The notes: generated by a model from the sequence alone, not told the origin. Positions 33,031-44,890 are shown, counted from the stretch's first letter. The stretch: 64,000 nt of DNA from Conus ventricosus (GCA_018398815.1 CM031602.1:101930174-101994173), one strand, 5' to 3'. A program made the numbers and translations.

Positions 33031-33359
33031 GGGGCTGCGAGCCACAGCATGTCTTCCAGACGCTGCCATCGCCCTCACAGAGTTAAAGGTCACCAGTGGA
33101 CCCCCCCAGGTCTCTGGCCACCCCTCCCTTGCCTGGGGTGACTGAGTGACCTGGTGGTTCGGACCAGCACGCGAGCATTGGGTCATCTGCCCTAAAGCCA
33201 CCTGGGCCACCAGGTTGGGATAGCCACAGTGTCCTCGTCCTCTCCCCCAGGCACTGCACTCTAGGTTGCAGGCCAGGTGTGGCTGGAAGTGTGGCCCAGT
33301 GTGGGCACTGAAAACAGTTCCATGACGTCCTTTCAGCTGTTCTGGTGTGGACTGGGGTG
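33031..33359. other. GC-richer spacer
   Basis: Single-copy-looking sequence; no gene recognised on either strand. Confidence 0.4.
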
Positions 33360-33386
33360 TGAGAACACACGCTCAACGCACACACA

Positions 33387-33428
<42 letters not shown>

Positions 33429-33482
33429 CACTACACACACACGCACACCACACACACACACACACACGCACGCACAACACAA
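33360..33482. repeat. CA microsatellite
   Basis: Mostly CA dinucleotides with CGCA and CACTCC interruptions. Confidence 0.9.
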
Positions 33483-34838
33483 TTATGCTTTTATATAATT
33501 GTGCTGGTATTAAGTTTATGACACATATTTACTTCGCAGTCCAGTAGCAGTTTATCTTGAAGCTTTCGCCTCCTCTAATTACATAAAAAATGCACTTTGA
33601 CTGTTGAAACATGACATCAACAATCGCGTGGCTCAGTAATAAATGAATGAAAAAAATCTGACGGCAGGGAACTTATTAGACAATAAGGGTTCAATGAGAT
33701 CGTTTTAAAGATGCGTGTGAGGACCATCTTATGGCAGCTCAAGTGACAGTTTAATCGTGTTAGTTTCAGCCTGTTCTTTGTTTCCCAGGATAAACTCTTT
33801 GGGTTTTCATGGACAATTAAACGAATCGTCGTGAGGATTGTGTCGAGTGACCACATGTTCGCTCCTCGTATAGCATTTGATGATGTCACGAAGCTCACTA
33901 CCCCCATTCCCCACCTTTCAAAATCTGAACTATTTTCATGGCCCTCCCTCGCCAGTGTCCAACCGCTGGGGGGTTTTTGTGTGTTTGTTTTTTTTGATTG
34001 TTTCTTTGTTTGTTTTTGCTCCTGTTGTTTTTGTTTTTCCTAATCAGCATGTACGGTTCTAAGCTCCGAACGGTCGGCAGTCTCACCTGTGGAAAGTGAA
34101 GGGATTTGATGGCCAGCAAACATGTGTGAATGTGGTAATACAGAGGAGTTTCTGTCAGCACCATAGTGAAGTCGTTTCCATTCCCAAGGCTGTCTCAAAC
34201 CGTGAACTGGAAGAACCATATTCTGTATGGTTTTAGATGTCCGGCAAGGGGACCTTCAAGCTGCTGACACTCACTGTCCGAGAGGTCATGTCCCTGGCAT
34301 GTGACTGTGGAGGCTGAGAGAGGCATTGGGATCATATCAACGTAGAGATCACTGAGCCGAACAGAGTGAGATGTGGGAAATGTTGAGAGGTGGTGATTGA
34401 TGAAGAGAAGGGCCCAGAGGATGGGGGATTGAGGGACTCTGATTGATTCTTGGCAGGTGCACAAAGCCGTAGAACACTAGCCGTAGCTTGCTAAAGGCAC
34501 GGGCAAGGGCAAGGTTCGACAGGCTACTAGACATAGCACTGATGCAATGCATATGTCCTAAATGCGTGGTTATGTTTAGAATATCATCGGTGCACAATTC
34601 ATTAATCCAAGGATACCTTGACTGAGTATTCTTTGATGTCTGCGCCGTCTCAACAGGGTTCATGTTCAACAGAAACATAAAGACCAGCTCTGGGGGCCCC
34701 CCCCCGCCCCCCCCCGTATTAAATGTGTCTGGCACACAGAGAAGTCACCTTCCACTGAATGGTGGAATTAATCCCTGGATGCGAATCTACGCGAAATATT
34801 TACATATACAACCAGAAGCAATTCTAGACAAACACAGT

Positions 34839-34841
<3 letters not shown>
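33483..34841. other. Unassigned sequence with a C/G homopolymer patch
   Basis: No gene recognised. A C-rich patch (CCCCCCCCGCCCCCCCCCG type) lies at about 34,695-34,718. Short ORFs of 70-128 codons on both strands show no familiar motif. Confidence 0.4.
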
Positions 34842-34875
<34 letters not shown>

Positions 34876-34920
34876 CTCTCTCCTCCTCTCTCTCTCTCTC
34901 TCTTGCTTCTCCTCTCTCTC

Positions 34921-34954
<34 letters not shown>

Positions 34955-35173
34955 CTCTATTCATCTCACTGGCATGTTGTAGTCCCTATTTCAGGCGAGG
35001 ATGGATGTTAAAAAAGCACGTCAGTTACTTATCTTTTGTTCCTCGTACATATAACAATATGTCTTGTCTTGTTGTTCTTGTCTTGTTTGTTTGTCTTGTT
35101 TTGTTATTGTCTGGTTTGACTTGTCTTGGTTTGTTCTGTCTTGTCTTGTCTCTTCTCTCTCGCTCTCCTCTCC

Positions 35174-35214
<41 letters not shown>

Positions 35215-35245
35215 CTCTATCTCTCATCTCTCTCTCTCTCGGCGC
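34842..35245. repeat. Two TC microsatellites separated by TTGTC-rich sequence
   Basis: TC repeats at 34,842-34,965 and 35,150-35,242. Between them, TTGTC words recur (about 35,060-35,145). Confidence 0.85.
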
Positions 35246-38200
35246 TCACCTGACAAGTTGGGGATGATAAACAACTCATTTTCTTGAGCTCCGACAAGTG
35301 TGTTGTTATAGTCATCTGTGGCGACGTTTAGGGATCACTCTTTGGCGACTGATAAACAAGTGGTCAGAGGGCTTGGTGGTTAGTGAAAGCGACTGCCAAG
35401 ACAGCAGAAAAGGGTTAAAACAGAGGTAGGGAGAGCGAGGAGAGGGCTTTTCAACGGACATTACGGTCAGTGAGAGGCGGCAAAACGAGAAAGTAGCGAG
35501 AGCCTCAAAGATGACAGGAGTGCGCGATTTCTTGGTGGGCTTTGTTGGGTTGTGGTGCCTTGCACTGACAATAGTTTTCGGCGACCAACATGACACGCGA
35601 AGCTTTCGGCCCGCACTCGGTTAACGAGGGATACAGAAAAGCGCCGAAAGGGGCTGCCATACGGAGACTTTAAGTGCTACGAAAACTCGGTGGACTGAAG
35701 GAAGCGAAACACGTGGGCGCCAAAAGTCAAAGTCGGAATGGCCATGATTCAGGGGACTCACAGTGTTGAAAGTACATGGGCAGAGTTAACATAAAACGAT
35801 TGACAGGCTGACCCGAAGCTGAATCTACCTGTGTGTCACTCCTCCTGTTGCTTACCCACATATCTCAGGAAGAAAGCTTGTCTTAAGTAATGACGTGGAA
35901 TCGCACCAGGGATCCTAGTATTAATACTAACGTGGAAGCCAGATGAAGAAAACAAGAAACTAGAAACAAACTAGGAAAAAAAAAACCTGACAACATAGAA
36001 ACACAAAAGGTCACAAAATACTCGCAACCATGGAAAATTACCTCGCAGAGGGCATTTGATTCAAGAAACTCGTAAAAGCCAGAAAACAATCTCAGTAAGA
36101 AATGGATCAGAAGCAGACTCACATGGCAGAATCCACTCAACCAAACTACGCAAAGATGTTTCAGACACGAACCAAAGAGACATACAAGAAACAGTGCTGC
36201 AGGTTCGTTTTTAATAAACACGTAGACAAATGAATGCAAACTACACCACAAGTTTAGTGAAGAAGTGGGCAGTGAATAGAACAGTGGACTCGCATGGGAA
36301 AGATTGAGCTAGAGCAGGTAGAGAGTTCTCGAGAAGGAAACAATGTGTGAAGATATTCGCTGACCCTGATGGAATTGTCGGATGAAGAAAACAGGAAAAA
36401 GAGGGAAAATGCGAAGTCTTGGTTTTTTGTTGAATGAGAACGTACTGTGAGATCGAGACGGGGAAGGAGAGAGAGAGAGGAACATAACTACCAAAGAGGA
36501 ATTTGGCCCCCAGTATAGACGATGCGTCGAGAGGCGCATGATTCGGGGAGAATTTCTACCATTTAGGTCAACCATCCAAAGGCTGTGTTAGTAAAGATGC
36601 TATGGTGAGAAGACGTTGTGAAAATAAGTGGAAAACTCTGTGGCTAGGGGAGAGGATCCACCAAGAAAGAAGTAAGAATGAAATTAGATTTGCCCAGGAC
36701 CAGGGCCAGACGACAGGCAGCGGTTTCTAAAAAGGACTGAAGATGAGGCAGGTCAGGATACTTCGTTAGGGCAATCTGTGGCCATTCCGCGACGGGAATA
36801 AAATGCCATACGGACTATTACACGCGCATGACACCAAGAAATGGATCAGGAGATGACCATGCATGAGTTGGCCTACAGGGAGACGAAATGTGCGATCGGG
36901 GCTTACTGGGCACCAAGTAAACAGATGGGACATGTTGGGGGGTGGGTTTAGAGATAGAGAAGGCCAGTGGTGCCGGAGACTGGGACCTTGGTGGGAGAAG
37001 GGAGAGAGGAATGAGACAAAATGAGGGAGTGTGAGAGAGAGATTGTGAGTGGAGGTGAGAGATGAGAATAAAGAGTTGTTGAAGGGGAAAAGAGGAAAAG
37101 GAAGAAATTGGGAGGGGGAAGGTAGTGAAAGTGGGGAAACAAAAGAACGAAAGACGAAATGAGCAAGGATGATTTAGAAAAAATGTGTTGTTGATGGTGG
37201 CCAGAATTGAGTGCGAGGCCAAACGAGAGTGTAAAAGCAGAAGTGATCTGGAGACACTCAATTTATCTTGGATAGAACGGTACATGAAATAGGAGGGGGT
37301 TATTTTTTTTTTCAGAAGAGGACAACGAATACGGAAGATGAGAGCTGTCTGCGACTGGAATGCCAAATAATGTAAGGATTCGAGGTATAAAGAAAAGATG
37401 TAGACGAAGAAGGAAAGTATAGGAGATGGTTACATCCAGAGATATGGTTGGGGAATAGTGCTTGTGAGTGACAATGAAGGAAAGTTGTTGAACGAACGAA
37501 CATAGCAGCCCGACGAAAGGATGACCGCCGCATGCTTGAACGTCTCGTGACCTCATTAACAGACCAAAAAACAGCACAGATAGAAGCGCACGGGGTCCCG
37601 ACCACAGGTCCCTACTTGTTTTGCCGTAGTGTCCCAAACACAACAACCCAAACCGAAAAAGAACAACCAATCAGCATTTGGGACAACCGGGTAGGGTCGT
37701 ATTATATCAGGCCGGCTCGCACGAACAGACAATATTACATACTGACCGACAGTACACCTCGCTGTGGCACGATGTGACAATGCAGACACTCACAAACCAC
37801 AATACACCAGCACTGGCCTAATACATAAAGAGAAGAAAACAGTTTTCAGTTAAACGAGTTGACATCAAGGACAAGGCCAGTTAAAAACAACATGGAAAGC
37901 CTCGCGACAGACAACACTTGGACAATACTTTTCAGGGCAATACCCACAGAGGGTGTATTGAACTGCGGATTTAGGGCCAAGTGAAGGAGAGGAAGAAGAA
38001 AAAAGGGAATAATATACTCACACTGCAAGGCGAACCTCGCTACGTTCCACGCAAGCACCTGCCCTAAACACAAACACCACGATAGGGGGATACCCTGTGG
38101 GGGAATTCGAGAAGAGGGAGTAATGAAAAGGAATCAGACAGGAAATGTGAAGAGTAGGCCAGGGGCCGTCACCAGATCAGAACGATTCACTGAGTACCAA

Positions 38201-38930
38201 AATGTCTGTCCTTCTTGGTTGGTATTTGAAGGTGGCTTGGAAAAGAAAAATTGGCACAGACCAGATTTCTATGATTTTATACTACAGTTGATTAGGGGGT
38301 TGCCTGTCGGAAAAACAATTTACCCTTACGCTGTTGGATTTTGATGTGTTCAATTTTCAAGAATTTTTGGGATGGCATTGTCCAGGTACAAAACAGTCAC
38401 TTAAGATGGGTTCGCCCCTCCGTTGGGTATTATTGTGATCTTTACTTGATGTGTCAGAATTATGTACAATCTTATTGATACCAAATAAGTGACAATTGTG
38501 TCACGTGGTAAATTTAATCGGATAAAATTATGAAATATGTTTGTTACAGTGTGATAAAGATGTTAATTTGTTTTTTTGCTGTTTATGTACACCCCGTGGA
38601 CAGTCATTTTTTATGCTCAGATAAGGATTAGGTCTGGTAATCCGTGATGTGATTGAAAATTTAATGGTGTCACAAGTTCAGCAAGGAACTGATTTCTATA
38701 TGCCATTGGTGGTGGAACTCTAAATGTCGTATTGGTGAATGGGGCTTAAGTCTTGCGTGGACAATATAATGTATTTGAATTAAGAGCAGAATGTGTTACG
38801 CACGGTAATGCAAAAGGATTCTACATTAATGGGCTTCGGGAAAAGATTGATTGATTTTTTACTGTCTGTTAGCGTTCTCCATGAAATGGATTGTGTATGT
38901 GATGATTTTGAGGGGTACCCCATTCACTGT
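35246..38930. other. 3.7 kb with nothing recognised
   Basis: No domain, repeat array or element end that I can support. The plus strand is purine-rich at about 36,250-37,500, which yields long Ser/Leu-rich minus-strand ORFs (for example 36,818-37,366) that are probably compositional. 38,340-38,930 is AT-rich. Confidence 0.4.
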
Positions 38931-39039
38931 GCTTCTCAGAATGAGGAATCTGGACATCGAGCTTGCTGAGGCTCTATTGAAATAATAATTGGTTTATAAT
39001 AGACTGAGCCACAAATAAAGAGAAAAACGCAAATGCAAT

Positions 39040-40236
39040 ATTGCGGGTCCATTAGTCCTGTGACCCCGCTATGTTGTGGTCCATTTATATCTGCCATCCA
39101 GTTGAAAGGAATTGATTGCATCCATTGAGTCTTCTTGGCTTTAGTTGTTCGGATTGTTGGCCCTGAAGCAAAATGGGTCACTGTTCCTTGAGTGTCACGG
39201 AGAGGGGGTCAGTAACGAGTGTGTTCCCTCACGAGAAGCGTTCGTTGACCCGCCTGACATCTGGCAGGCTTGGGGTGGATAGACGGTCTGATGGTGGCCC
39301 ATGGTGACGTTGTTCCAGCTCTGGCCTTGTGGCAATGCTCTAGCTGACGGGCTGTGTTGGCCTGCGCTGAACAGCATTCAGCTCCCATTGTGAGATTGTG
39401 TGGGTCCAGAAGTGTTCGATAGGGTTCAAATCAGGGTCTCAGCGAGGGCTCACTGGCGAGCTCTGATGCCCTGGTTGCTGCAGGAAGTCTGTGGTGACTC
39501 TGGGCAGTGTGTGTACGAGCATTGTCCTGCTGGAGTCGAGTGAGGGTTGGCTGTGCTGCTGGAAGTGGGGCACAAACGACTCGGGGCCTGGAACACCTGG
39601 CTCAATGTATCAAGCTGCGCTGTAAAACGACCATTTCGCGACCAGGGTTCCATGTCTAGGGAAAATACAACTAGGCCCAACAAGCTGACTGAGGCTGATT
39701 CCTCCCCTACCATGTTGCCGCACCTCCCCTATGATTGATCTCGTTGGAATGTGTTGTTGGCATACCTCTAGGGTTGGCGCCTCCTCCACACCCGGCTTCG
39801 GCCATCAGCAGTAATGAACACAGTATCGGCTCTCATCCATGAAGGAGAGAGGCCCCTCTTGCCGCAGTTCCAGTTCCGGTGCTGCTAGGCCAGAGCAGTC
39901 TTGTTGCCTATGTCTTGGAGTAAGAACAGTCGCCTACGGGACGGCGGCAGGTGCAGGTGATGTTGTTCTGTGTATCGACGCCGCACAGTTTCACCAGTAG
40001 ACAAATATTGGAGTGCACCATGCCTGCCAATGGTGTTTCTAGCAGGTTTGTTGCACATATAAGTGAATGCATAACGCAGGTGAGCAGTGGTGAATCGCCC
40101 GATCGTGGCCGCGCAGTCGTTATACGGGGGGGGTCTGCAGCTTGTGGGTTGTCCGAGCGTCGCCTTTTGCCTGGAACTGGCCCAACAATCGACCAAAACA
40201 AATATATTGTAGAAACATGCTATCGCCAAACGCAGC
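39040..40236 (-). pseudogene. Tc1/mariner (IS630-type) transposase, frameshifted
   Basis: Minus-strand order: an HTH-like region (40,236-40,000), MDESRY with the first catalytic Asp (near 39,840), QQDNARTHTA with the second Asp at 39,524-39,526, and PDLNPIEHFW with the Glu at 39,415-39,417. The second Asp and the Glu are about 36 codons apart, compatible with a DD34E-type DDE transposase plus a 1-base shift. The frame breaks several times, so it is inactive. I could not define its terminal inverted repeats. Confidence 0.8.
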
Positions 40237-40346
40237 TATGACTTGTGCAGCACGCGCTTACGGGCTTCGGGAGTCGCCCTATGGCTCTTTCTCTGTCGTC
40301 CGGCGCGCAGTCGTGGCATTCGGGTCATGTGGAAAGTGATTGCTTT

Positions 40347-40470
40347 GCCAGGGCGTAACGCCTGGGTTAGAGACGGTATTTATACCGTTTTGGCTCCGCC
40401 GCATCTCAAACCGGCCTTAGCCGGTCTCGTGACGGGCCGAAGCCAAAAGCGGCATTACGTTCTCTACTAA
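40347..40470. repeat. Complex terminal hairpin, left (T-shaped foldback)
   Basis: Nested palindromes: ACGGTAT-TT-ATACCGT (40,373-40,388); outer arms TTTTGGCT (40,388-40,395) and AGCCAAAA (40,441-40,448); and within them ACCGGC-CTTA-GCCGGT (40,410-40,425). Imperfect outer pairing extends from about 40,367 to 40,466. CGTTCTCTAC at 40,457-40,466 is shared with the right hairpin at 61 kb. Such cruciform ends recall hairpin telomeres of linear DNA genomes; that parallel is inference. Confidence 0.6.
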
Positions 40471-40560
40471 GCATGACTTTATAACCAAAAAGTCTTTTAA
40501 AACTGAGTTATAATTTTTGACATAAATTCCACACTACACTGCATGCGTGAGAGAGATTGG
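40457..40560 (+). repeat. Shared outer end, left copy (inverted relative to 60,970-61,092)
   Basis: CGTTCTCT-AC-AAG-A-GACTT, ATAACCAAAAA, TTTTAAAACT-AGTTAT and TTTTTGACATAAA appear in the same order on the reverse strand at 61,092-60,970, with one extra block of about 40 bases in the right copy. This is homology by eye over roughly 70 conserved bases. Confidence 0.7.
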
Positions 40561-40933
40561 CTTTATGCAGGTTGTTTTTTAAAGGGATGCAGTGAAGCGC
40601 GGCACTCCCCAGAGATTCAATAGAAGCATTCAGAGCAAGCTAGTGGTCTCCACTCATGCACCGTTGGATTTTGTAAAGCCAGTCAGCAGTTATGAATACG
40701 ATCGATTTCTATTGCCTGCAGTTCTGAATAGCGAGATTTCTATAAGTGTTGAAAGGATTTTGCTCAGTCATTCCCGCCTGAGGTAAAAACAGATATAGAC
40801 ATGTTTCTTACATTCTCCTATCATAAGTCAAGATTTAATCATGTGATAGTAAAAAGACGTCACATCCGCCCCCAGCACTGTTGTTGACGTTGGCAACCAG
40901 GCAGAGCTGTCTTTTCATTTACTTGGTGGCGTT
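40561..40933 (+). other. Leader before the unknown gene
   Basis: About 370 bases without repeats or recognised motifs, between the hairpin end and the gene at 40,934. Confidence 0.4.
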
Positions 40934-41839
40934 GTGCTGTGCAGGTGTGTGGTGCGTTTTTCTGTGAGAGAAGTGTTTGCTTATGGCACAAATATAGCTG
41001 CAGTTTTAGAAGACAGTGTGGATTCTGAGTTAGAAAAAGTTCTTGAATCACAAATACCTTTTCAACAACATTATAGATTAAATTATTTGGGTGCGGAAGA
41101 CATGGAATCAGCTACAACTTTCCAACAAGCTCAAATCTCCCGTTACCCACCGCCAACACCAACGGAATTGTGGACAGAGGAAGAAATGCTTATTTTGCAA
41201 GAGATTCAAGACTACTTTAAAAAAAATGACAGAAATAATTGAAAAGATTAAAAGGGAAGGACCGCAGGATTTGCCAAAGAAGCCTAAAAGAAAGCTTGAG
41301 CAATTGTTAAAAGAAAAGAAAGGAACAAAAAAAGGAGAACAGATCTTTCAATGCCACAAGAATTACATGACTATCTTATGGCAAATCAGGCTGACATTCA
41401 ATCAGCTATTTCCAGAGAAGCTTTTGCTGATCAGATATTTTCTGAAACAACAAATGAAGCTGAAATTGTAGAAAGACTACAAAAAGGGATGAGAAATTTG
41501 AGGAGGCAAGATGCACAGTCCTTGCTAATTTACGTTCAGTTTGGTAACTTCTTGATTTTGTGTAAACAATGGCAGGAAAATGAAAGGAAAGAAGGGAGAA
41601 CGAAGGAAACATGGGCTGTTTGGTTGAAAGAAAAAACCGGTATTCCGATGTTCACGCACGAAAAATTACGTGCCGTTGCAAGGTTCTTTATGATACACAG
41701 GGTTTATGCTGTAGGCCTTCCCTTTCGTTTCATTTTTGGCAAGCTAAATGAAATCAAAGCCATGCTGCAAGTGCCAAAATTTGCGCAGTTCTGGAAACAA
41801 GATCCATGCATATCAAGCGAGCTCCAACAGTCCCAGTAA
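40934..41839 (+). pseudogene. Unidentified gene of about 290 codons with two frameshifts at A-runs
   Basis: Three overlapping frames (40,934-41,242; 41,091-41,471; 41,351-41,839) read as one protein if a base is gained or lost at the A-run near 41,219-41,228 and again near 41,325-41,335. Composition is that of a real protein: acidic N terminus (EDSVDSELEKV), PPPTPTELWTEEE, a Lys-rich middle, then a helical region with WAVWLKEKTGIPMFTHEKL and a hydrophobic VYAVGLPFRFIFGKL. I do not recognise the family. It lacks NS1/helicase, DDE or HUH motifs that I can see. If the A-run shifts are sequence errors, it is intact. Confidence 0.5.
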
Positions 41840-41849
41840 ATAGAACCGT

Positions 41850-41960
41850 TCATGCGTGACGGCTGATAGAATCAATATGCACATAGTATAGACCTGGCAA
41901 GTTCAGAGACGTTTTCATTACTAAAAATACGACCGTTCACGCGTGAACGCTAGCCTGCCT
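41850..41960 (+). repeat. Palindromic CCGTTCA motifs after the unknown gene
   Basis: AACCGTTCATGCGTGACGG near 41,844-41,862 and a perfect 16-bp palindrome CGTTCACGCGTGAACG at 41,934-41,949. Similar CCGTTCAT...AACGG hairpins recur in the array at 59,590-59,935 on the other side of the Polinton pair. Confidence 0.65.
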
Positions 41961-42337
41961 GCCAACATTCTTACTCCATTTAATGACTTTTTTTGCTGTT
42001 GTGGTTGCCTGCTTCTTCACCTCTACCCCGCCAACGCTCCGCCAACACCCTGCTACAAACTTTTAGGCTGTCTCAGACGGCCGCTAGGTGTACTTTATAC
42101 AATTGTCTTGTTTTATTCAATCAGGCTTTTGTTAAATGCACCTGGTGGCTGCTTTGAACTTGCGACAAAAAGCCAATGAATCACAAAAACGCAAGCGCCG
42201 TCTTGCACCAAGTGGTGTTACACATAACGAATAATAAAGCTCTGTGTACACCACACACACACTCCCTCCCCTTCCACGCCCACAAAACCAAGCACGCACT
42301 CCGTCCCCGTACCGAGCTTTGAACACTTGACATCTTG
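41961..42337. other. Spacer up to the Polinton terminal repeat
   Basis: Nothing recognised. A short CACACAC run and an AATAAAG word lie near 42,230-42,265. Confidence 0.4.
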
Positions 42338-42805
42338 CCCTAATCACCCCAAGTCACCCCAAGTCCTTAATTAAGTTCTTAATCAAGCCCGCCCCAAAAA
42401 GGTGATCCTAGTAATTCCACTTTTGGCACCTTCCACTTTGAAAACCTTGACGCCCCTTCACCCTAAGTCACCCCAAGTCACCCCAAGACGCCCCAAGTCC
42501 TTTAAATTTAAGTTCTTGATCAAGTTACCCCAAGTCCTTAATTAAGTTTTTAATCAAGTCACCCCAAGTTCTTAATTAATTTTCTAATTAAGTTCTTAAT
42601 TAAGTCACCTAAAGTTCTTAATAAGTTCTTGATCAAGTCATCCCAAGTTCTTACTCAAGTCAACCTAAGATCATAACTAAGTCATCCTCTAAGTACAACT
42701 AAGTTCTTATTCAAGTTATCTTATAAAAAAAAAAATACAATCTATGTTTTTTATCTTAAATAGTAATGTCAATAAGTCACACACGCTTCAAAAAACGCGT
42801 CATCA
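42338..42805 (+). repeat. Left terminal inverted repeat
   Basis: Built from AAGTTCTTAATTAAGTCACCCC-like units, many containing the palindrome CTTAATTAAG. 42,600-42,800 aligns with the reverse complement of 58,680-58,900: AGTTCTTAATAAGTTCTTG, AACTAAGTCATCCTC, AATACAATCTATGTTTTTATCTTAAATAGTA, CGCGTCATC. The outer part (42,338-42,540) is longer than in the right arm and may contain an extra duplication. Confidence 0.8.
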
Positions 42806-43518
42806 TCAGACCTTCTGTCTGAAGAAGCCACCAAGACTCTGGTTCTGCTTTCATTCTTTCAAGACTTGACTACTGTAATTCTCTTCTTGCTGGCTGTCCA
42901 CAAACTCCTTGCAAAATTGGGCAGAAAGTCCCAAAATAATGCTGCTCGCCTTGTCTCGAAATCTCCGAAAACCTCTCATGTTTCTCCCTTGCTTAAATCT
43001 TGCACTGGCTCCTGTTGAAAAACGCATCAAGTACAAACTTTCTTTGCTCTGCTACAAGGCATTGGATGGCCTCGCTCCATCTACCTCTCTAAACTTCTGT
43101 CGACCTATACTCCTTCCAGCCCAGCTTCGCTCTTCTTCTGACACTTTCGCATTCTGCAGATCCCTCGTTTTCGAGCCAGAACACTTGGTGAACGTTCTTT
43201 TTCTTTTCAGGCTCCTTCCTGCGGGAACAATCTCCCTTCTGCACTCCGAAACCCCAAACAGTCTTTCTTCTTTCAAGTCCTCCCCAAAACAAAAACCCCT
43301 TCAAAACATAATTTTCTGCTCCCCTTTGCTGGTGTTTTGGTGTGTGCGTGTGTGTGGTGTTGTGTGTGTGGGTGTGGGTGTGTGTGTTGTGGGTGTGTGT
43401 GTGTGTGTTGGTGTGTGTGTGTTTGGGCTTATTGCTGTAAGCGCTTAGGGCTTTTGTTTAAGATTAAGCGCACTAAATGGGTTTCCCTTTTTATTTTTAT
43501 TATTATTATTATTATGTC
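42806..43518 (+). mobile_element. 5'-truncated LINE (L2/CR1-like 3' end) inserted in the left arm
   Basis: The right arm is uninterrupted here (near 58,675), so the insert can be delimited. It encodes, in shifting frames, the C terminus of a LINE reverse transcriptase: LDYCNSLLAGCP, PVEKRIKYKLSLLCYKALDG (43,013-43,075), QLRSSSDT. A GT microsatellite (43,337-43,425), a GCGCAC motif and an ATT-repeat tail (43,494-43,514) follow, as in L2/CR1-type 3' ends. Confidence 0.8.
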
Positions 43519-43680
43519 TTGCTCAGCGTCCTCTGCGTGAGATTGGTCAGCATGATCTTAATGAAGTTCTTACATCCTAAAACAACCGCATTGATTAAAA
43601 AATCTGGTCTATGGAAATGTCTTTTATAGACTCCATGTCTTTATTTTTTGACTTCAACAAATACTAATCCGCCATGATCT
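43519..43680 (-). pseudogene. Cys-rich small gene, left-arm copy, disrupted
   Basis: Matches the reverse complement of 58,504-58,680. The LINE insertion separates its 3' end. The CXXCXCXXC segment is degraded in this arm. Confidence 0.5.
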
Positions 43681-43689
43681 ATTTTATCA

Positions 43690-44165
43690 AAAAATTTTAA
43701 AATATTATTGCATTATAAATGGATCAAAAAGATGTTTTGTTATTGGCGTTCCTGGGGCGCTGTTGTGTTCGTCTTTTTTTCATTTAATGGTTGAGATTGT
43801 TTGGACTTTGGGGGTTTTTCCACGTTGTTTATATATTTTATAACCGTAATAACCGCCCCCAACAGCAGCAAGGGCGCTAAAAAAAGGCAACATTTTAAGT
43901 TTAATAATTCCATGAAGACTTTGGCGCTGTAGGTCTTGAATCATATGGAGTTTTTTTTAGCTGGCATTGAATCGACTGTTGGCGTTGGCGGCGTTATGTT
44001 TCATGATGAGTTATATTTGTGAAATTTTAACTGTAATTTTTTTGTTGTTCCACTCAGCTAATTTTTTTTTTTCCCGCTGCAATTCGTCCAGGATGAGGTG
44101 TTTTAGTGACCACTTCACCTGATTCAATGTTTTTTGATTCTGCTGATTTTCTGCTCGTTCATTTT
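43690..44165 (-). pseudogene. PGRV/membrane protein gene, left-arm copy
   Basis: Reverse-complement counterpart of 57,970-58,452, with landmarks CATGAAGACTTTGGCGC and ATAACCGTAATAACCGCCCCCAAC. It has several indels and a damaged start. Confidence 0.55.
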
Positions 44166-44640
44166 GAAGGGAAAAAATCTATATGATTAAAAGTAATTAA
44201 TCCCCCTGATTAACGGTGAAACAATGTTCCAAATCTGTAGTATAAATCACACCCTAGAGACTCTAATGACTTTGTTAAAACTGGATCTTGCGTTAAAAAC
44301 ATAAAGTAAGATCTTGTTCAGAATCAATGGGGGCAAATCTACTGACTAGTTTTTGTGTACAAACTAAGAACCGTTTGCTCTACACTTTTTACCATTCTTT
44401 ATCCAAGTTGCGCTTCAATACCTGTTATGATACTTAAAATGTCTTGTGGAGACATCTGTTGAAATCTGTTCTATGCTGAATTCAGTTCCGAGGAACTGTT
44501 TTGTTTCCCCCCCATGCCGCCAAAGAATACAGTCTTTCCTTTTTTGGCATAAACTTGGTCATCAACTTGTTCATTTGTAATCACAAGTTCGCAAGGAATG
44601 TTTAGCAGAAACGTCGCTGTTCATGTTTATTACTAAATAT
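44166..44640 (-). pseudogene. 175-aa membrane protein gene, left-arm copy
   Basis: Reverse-complement counterpart of 57,501-58,028 with at least five indels, for example in the stretch corresponding to YTKLVSRFAPID. Confidence 0.6.
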
Positions 44641-44662
44641 AATTATTTTATTTTTAAAAAAG

Positions 44663-44890
44663 GGGCGCTGAAAAAACTGTTGCCAACCTTGTATACCATT
44701 CGCTGTTATTGGAGGTCTAAGTAAGGATACACAATGCTTGGTAAAAGCTTGTTAAGAATTAAACCAGCAGATCTTGGCAAACTAGACTTTGAGGATTCAG
44801 CAAAGCTGATTGCTATATTGCAGCTTCATTTGCTACGAAAATTTTTAGTTAAGCAAGGAATAATTCCAGACAGTAAAAAATGTAAATAAA
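44663..44890 (+). pseudogene. Small membrane protein gene, left-arm copy
   Basis: Counterpart of 57,235-57,463. The start codon region reads GGCGCTGAAAAAAC instead of ATGAGCACTGAAAAAAC. Downstream homology continues to a TAAATAAAAAAT end. Confidence 0.55.

Noticed and set aside
36818..37670. Minus-strand ORFs of 135-182 codons
   Set aside because: Low-complexity Ser/Leu/Pro composition from a purine-rich plus strand; no motif, and overlapping frames are equally open.
40347..41839. Endogenous parvovirus
   Set aside because: Only the hairpin shape is reminiscent. The gene has no visible NS1 helicase, HUH or capsid motifs.
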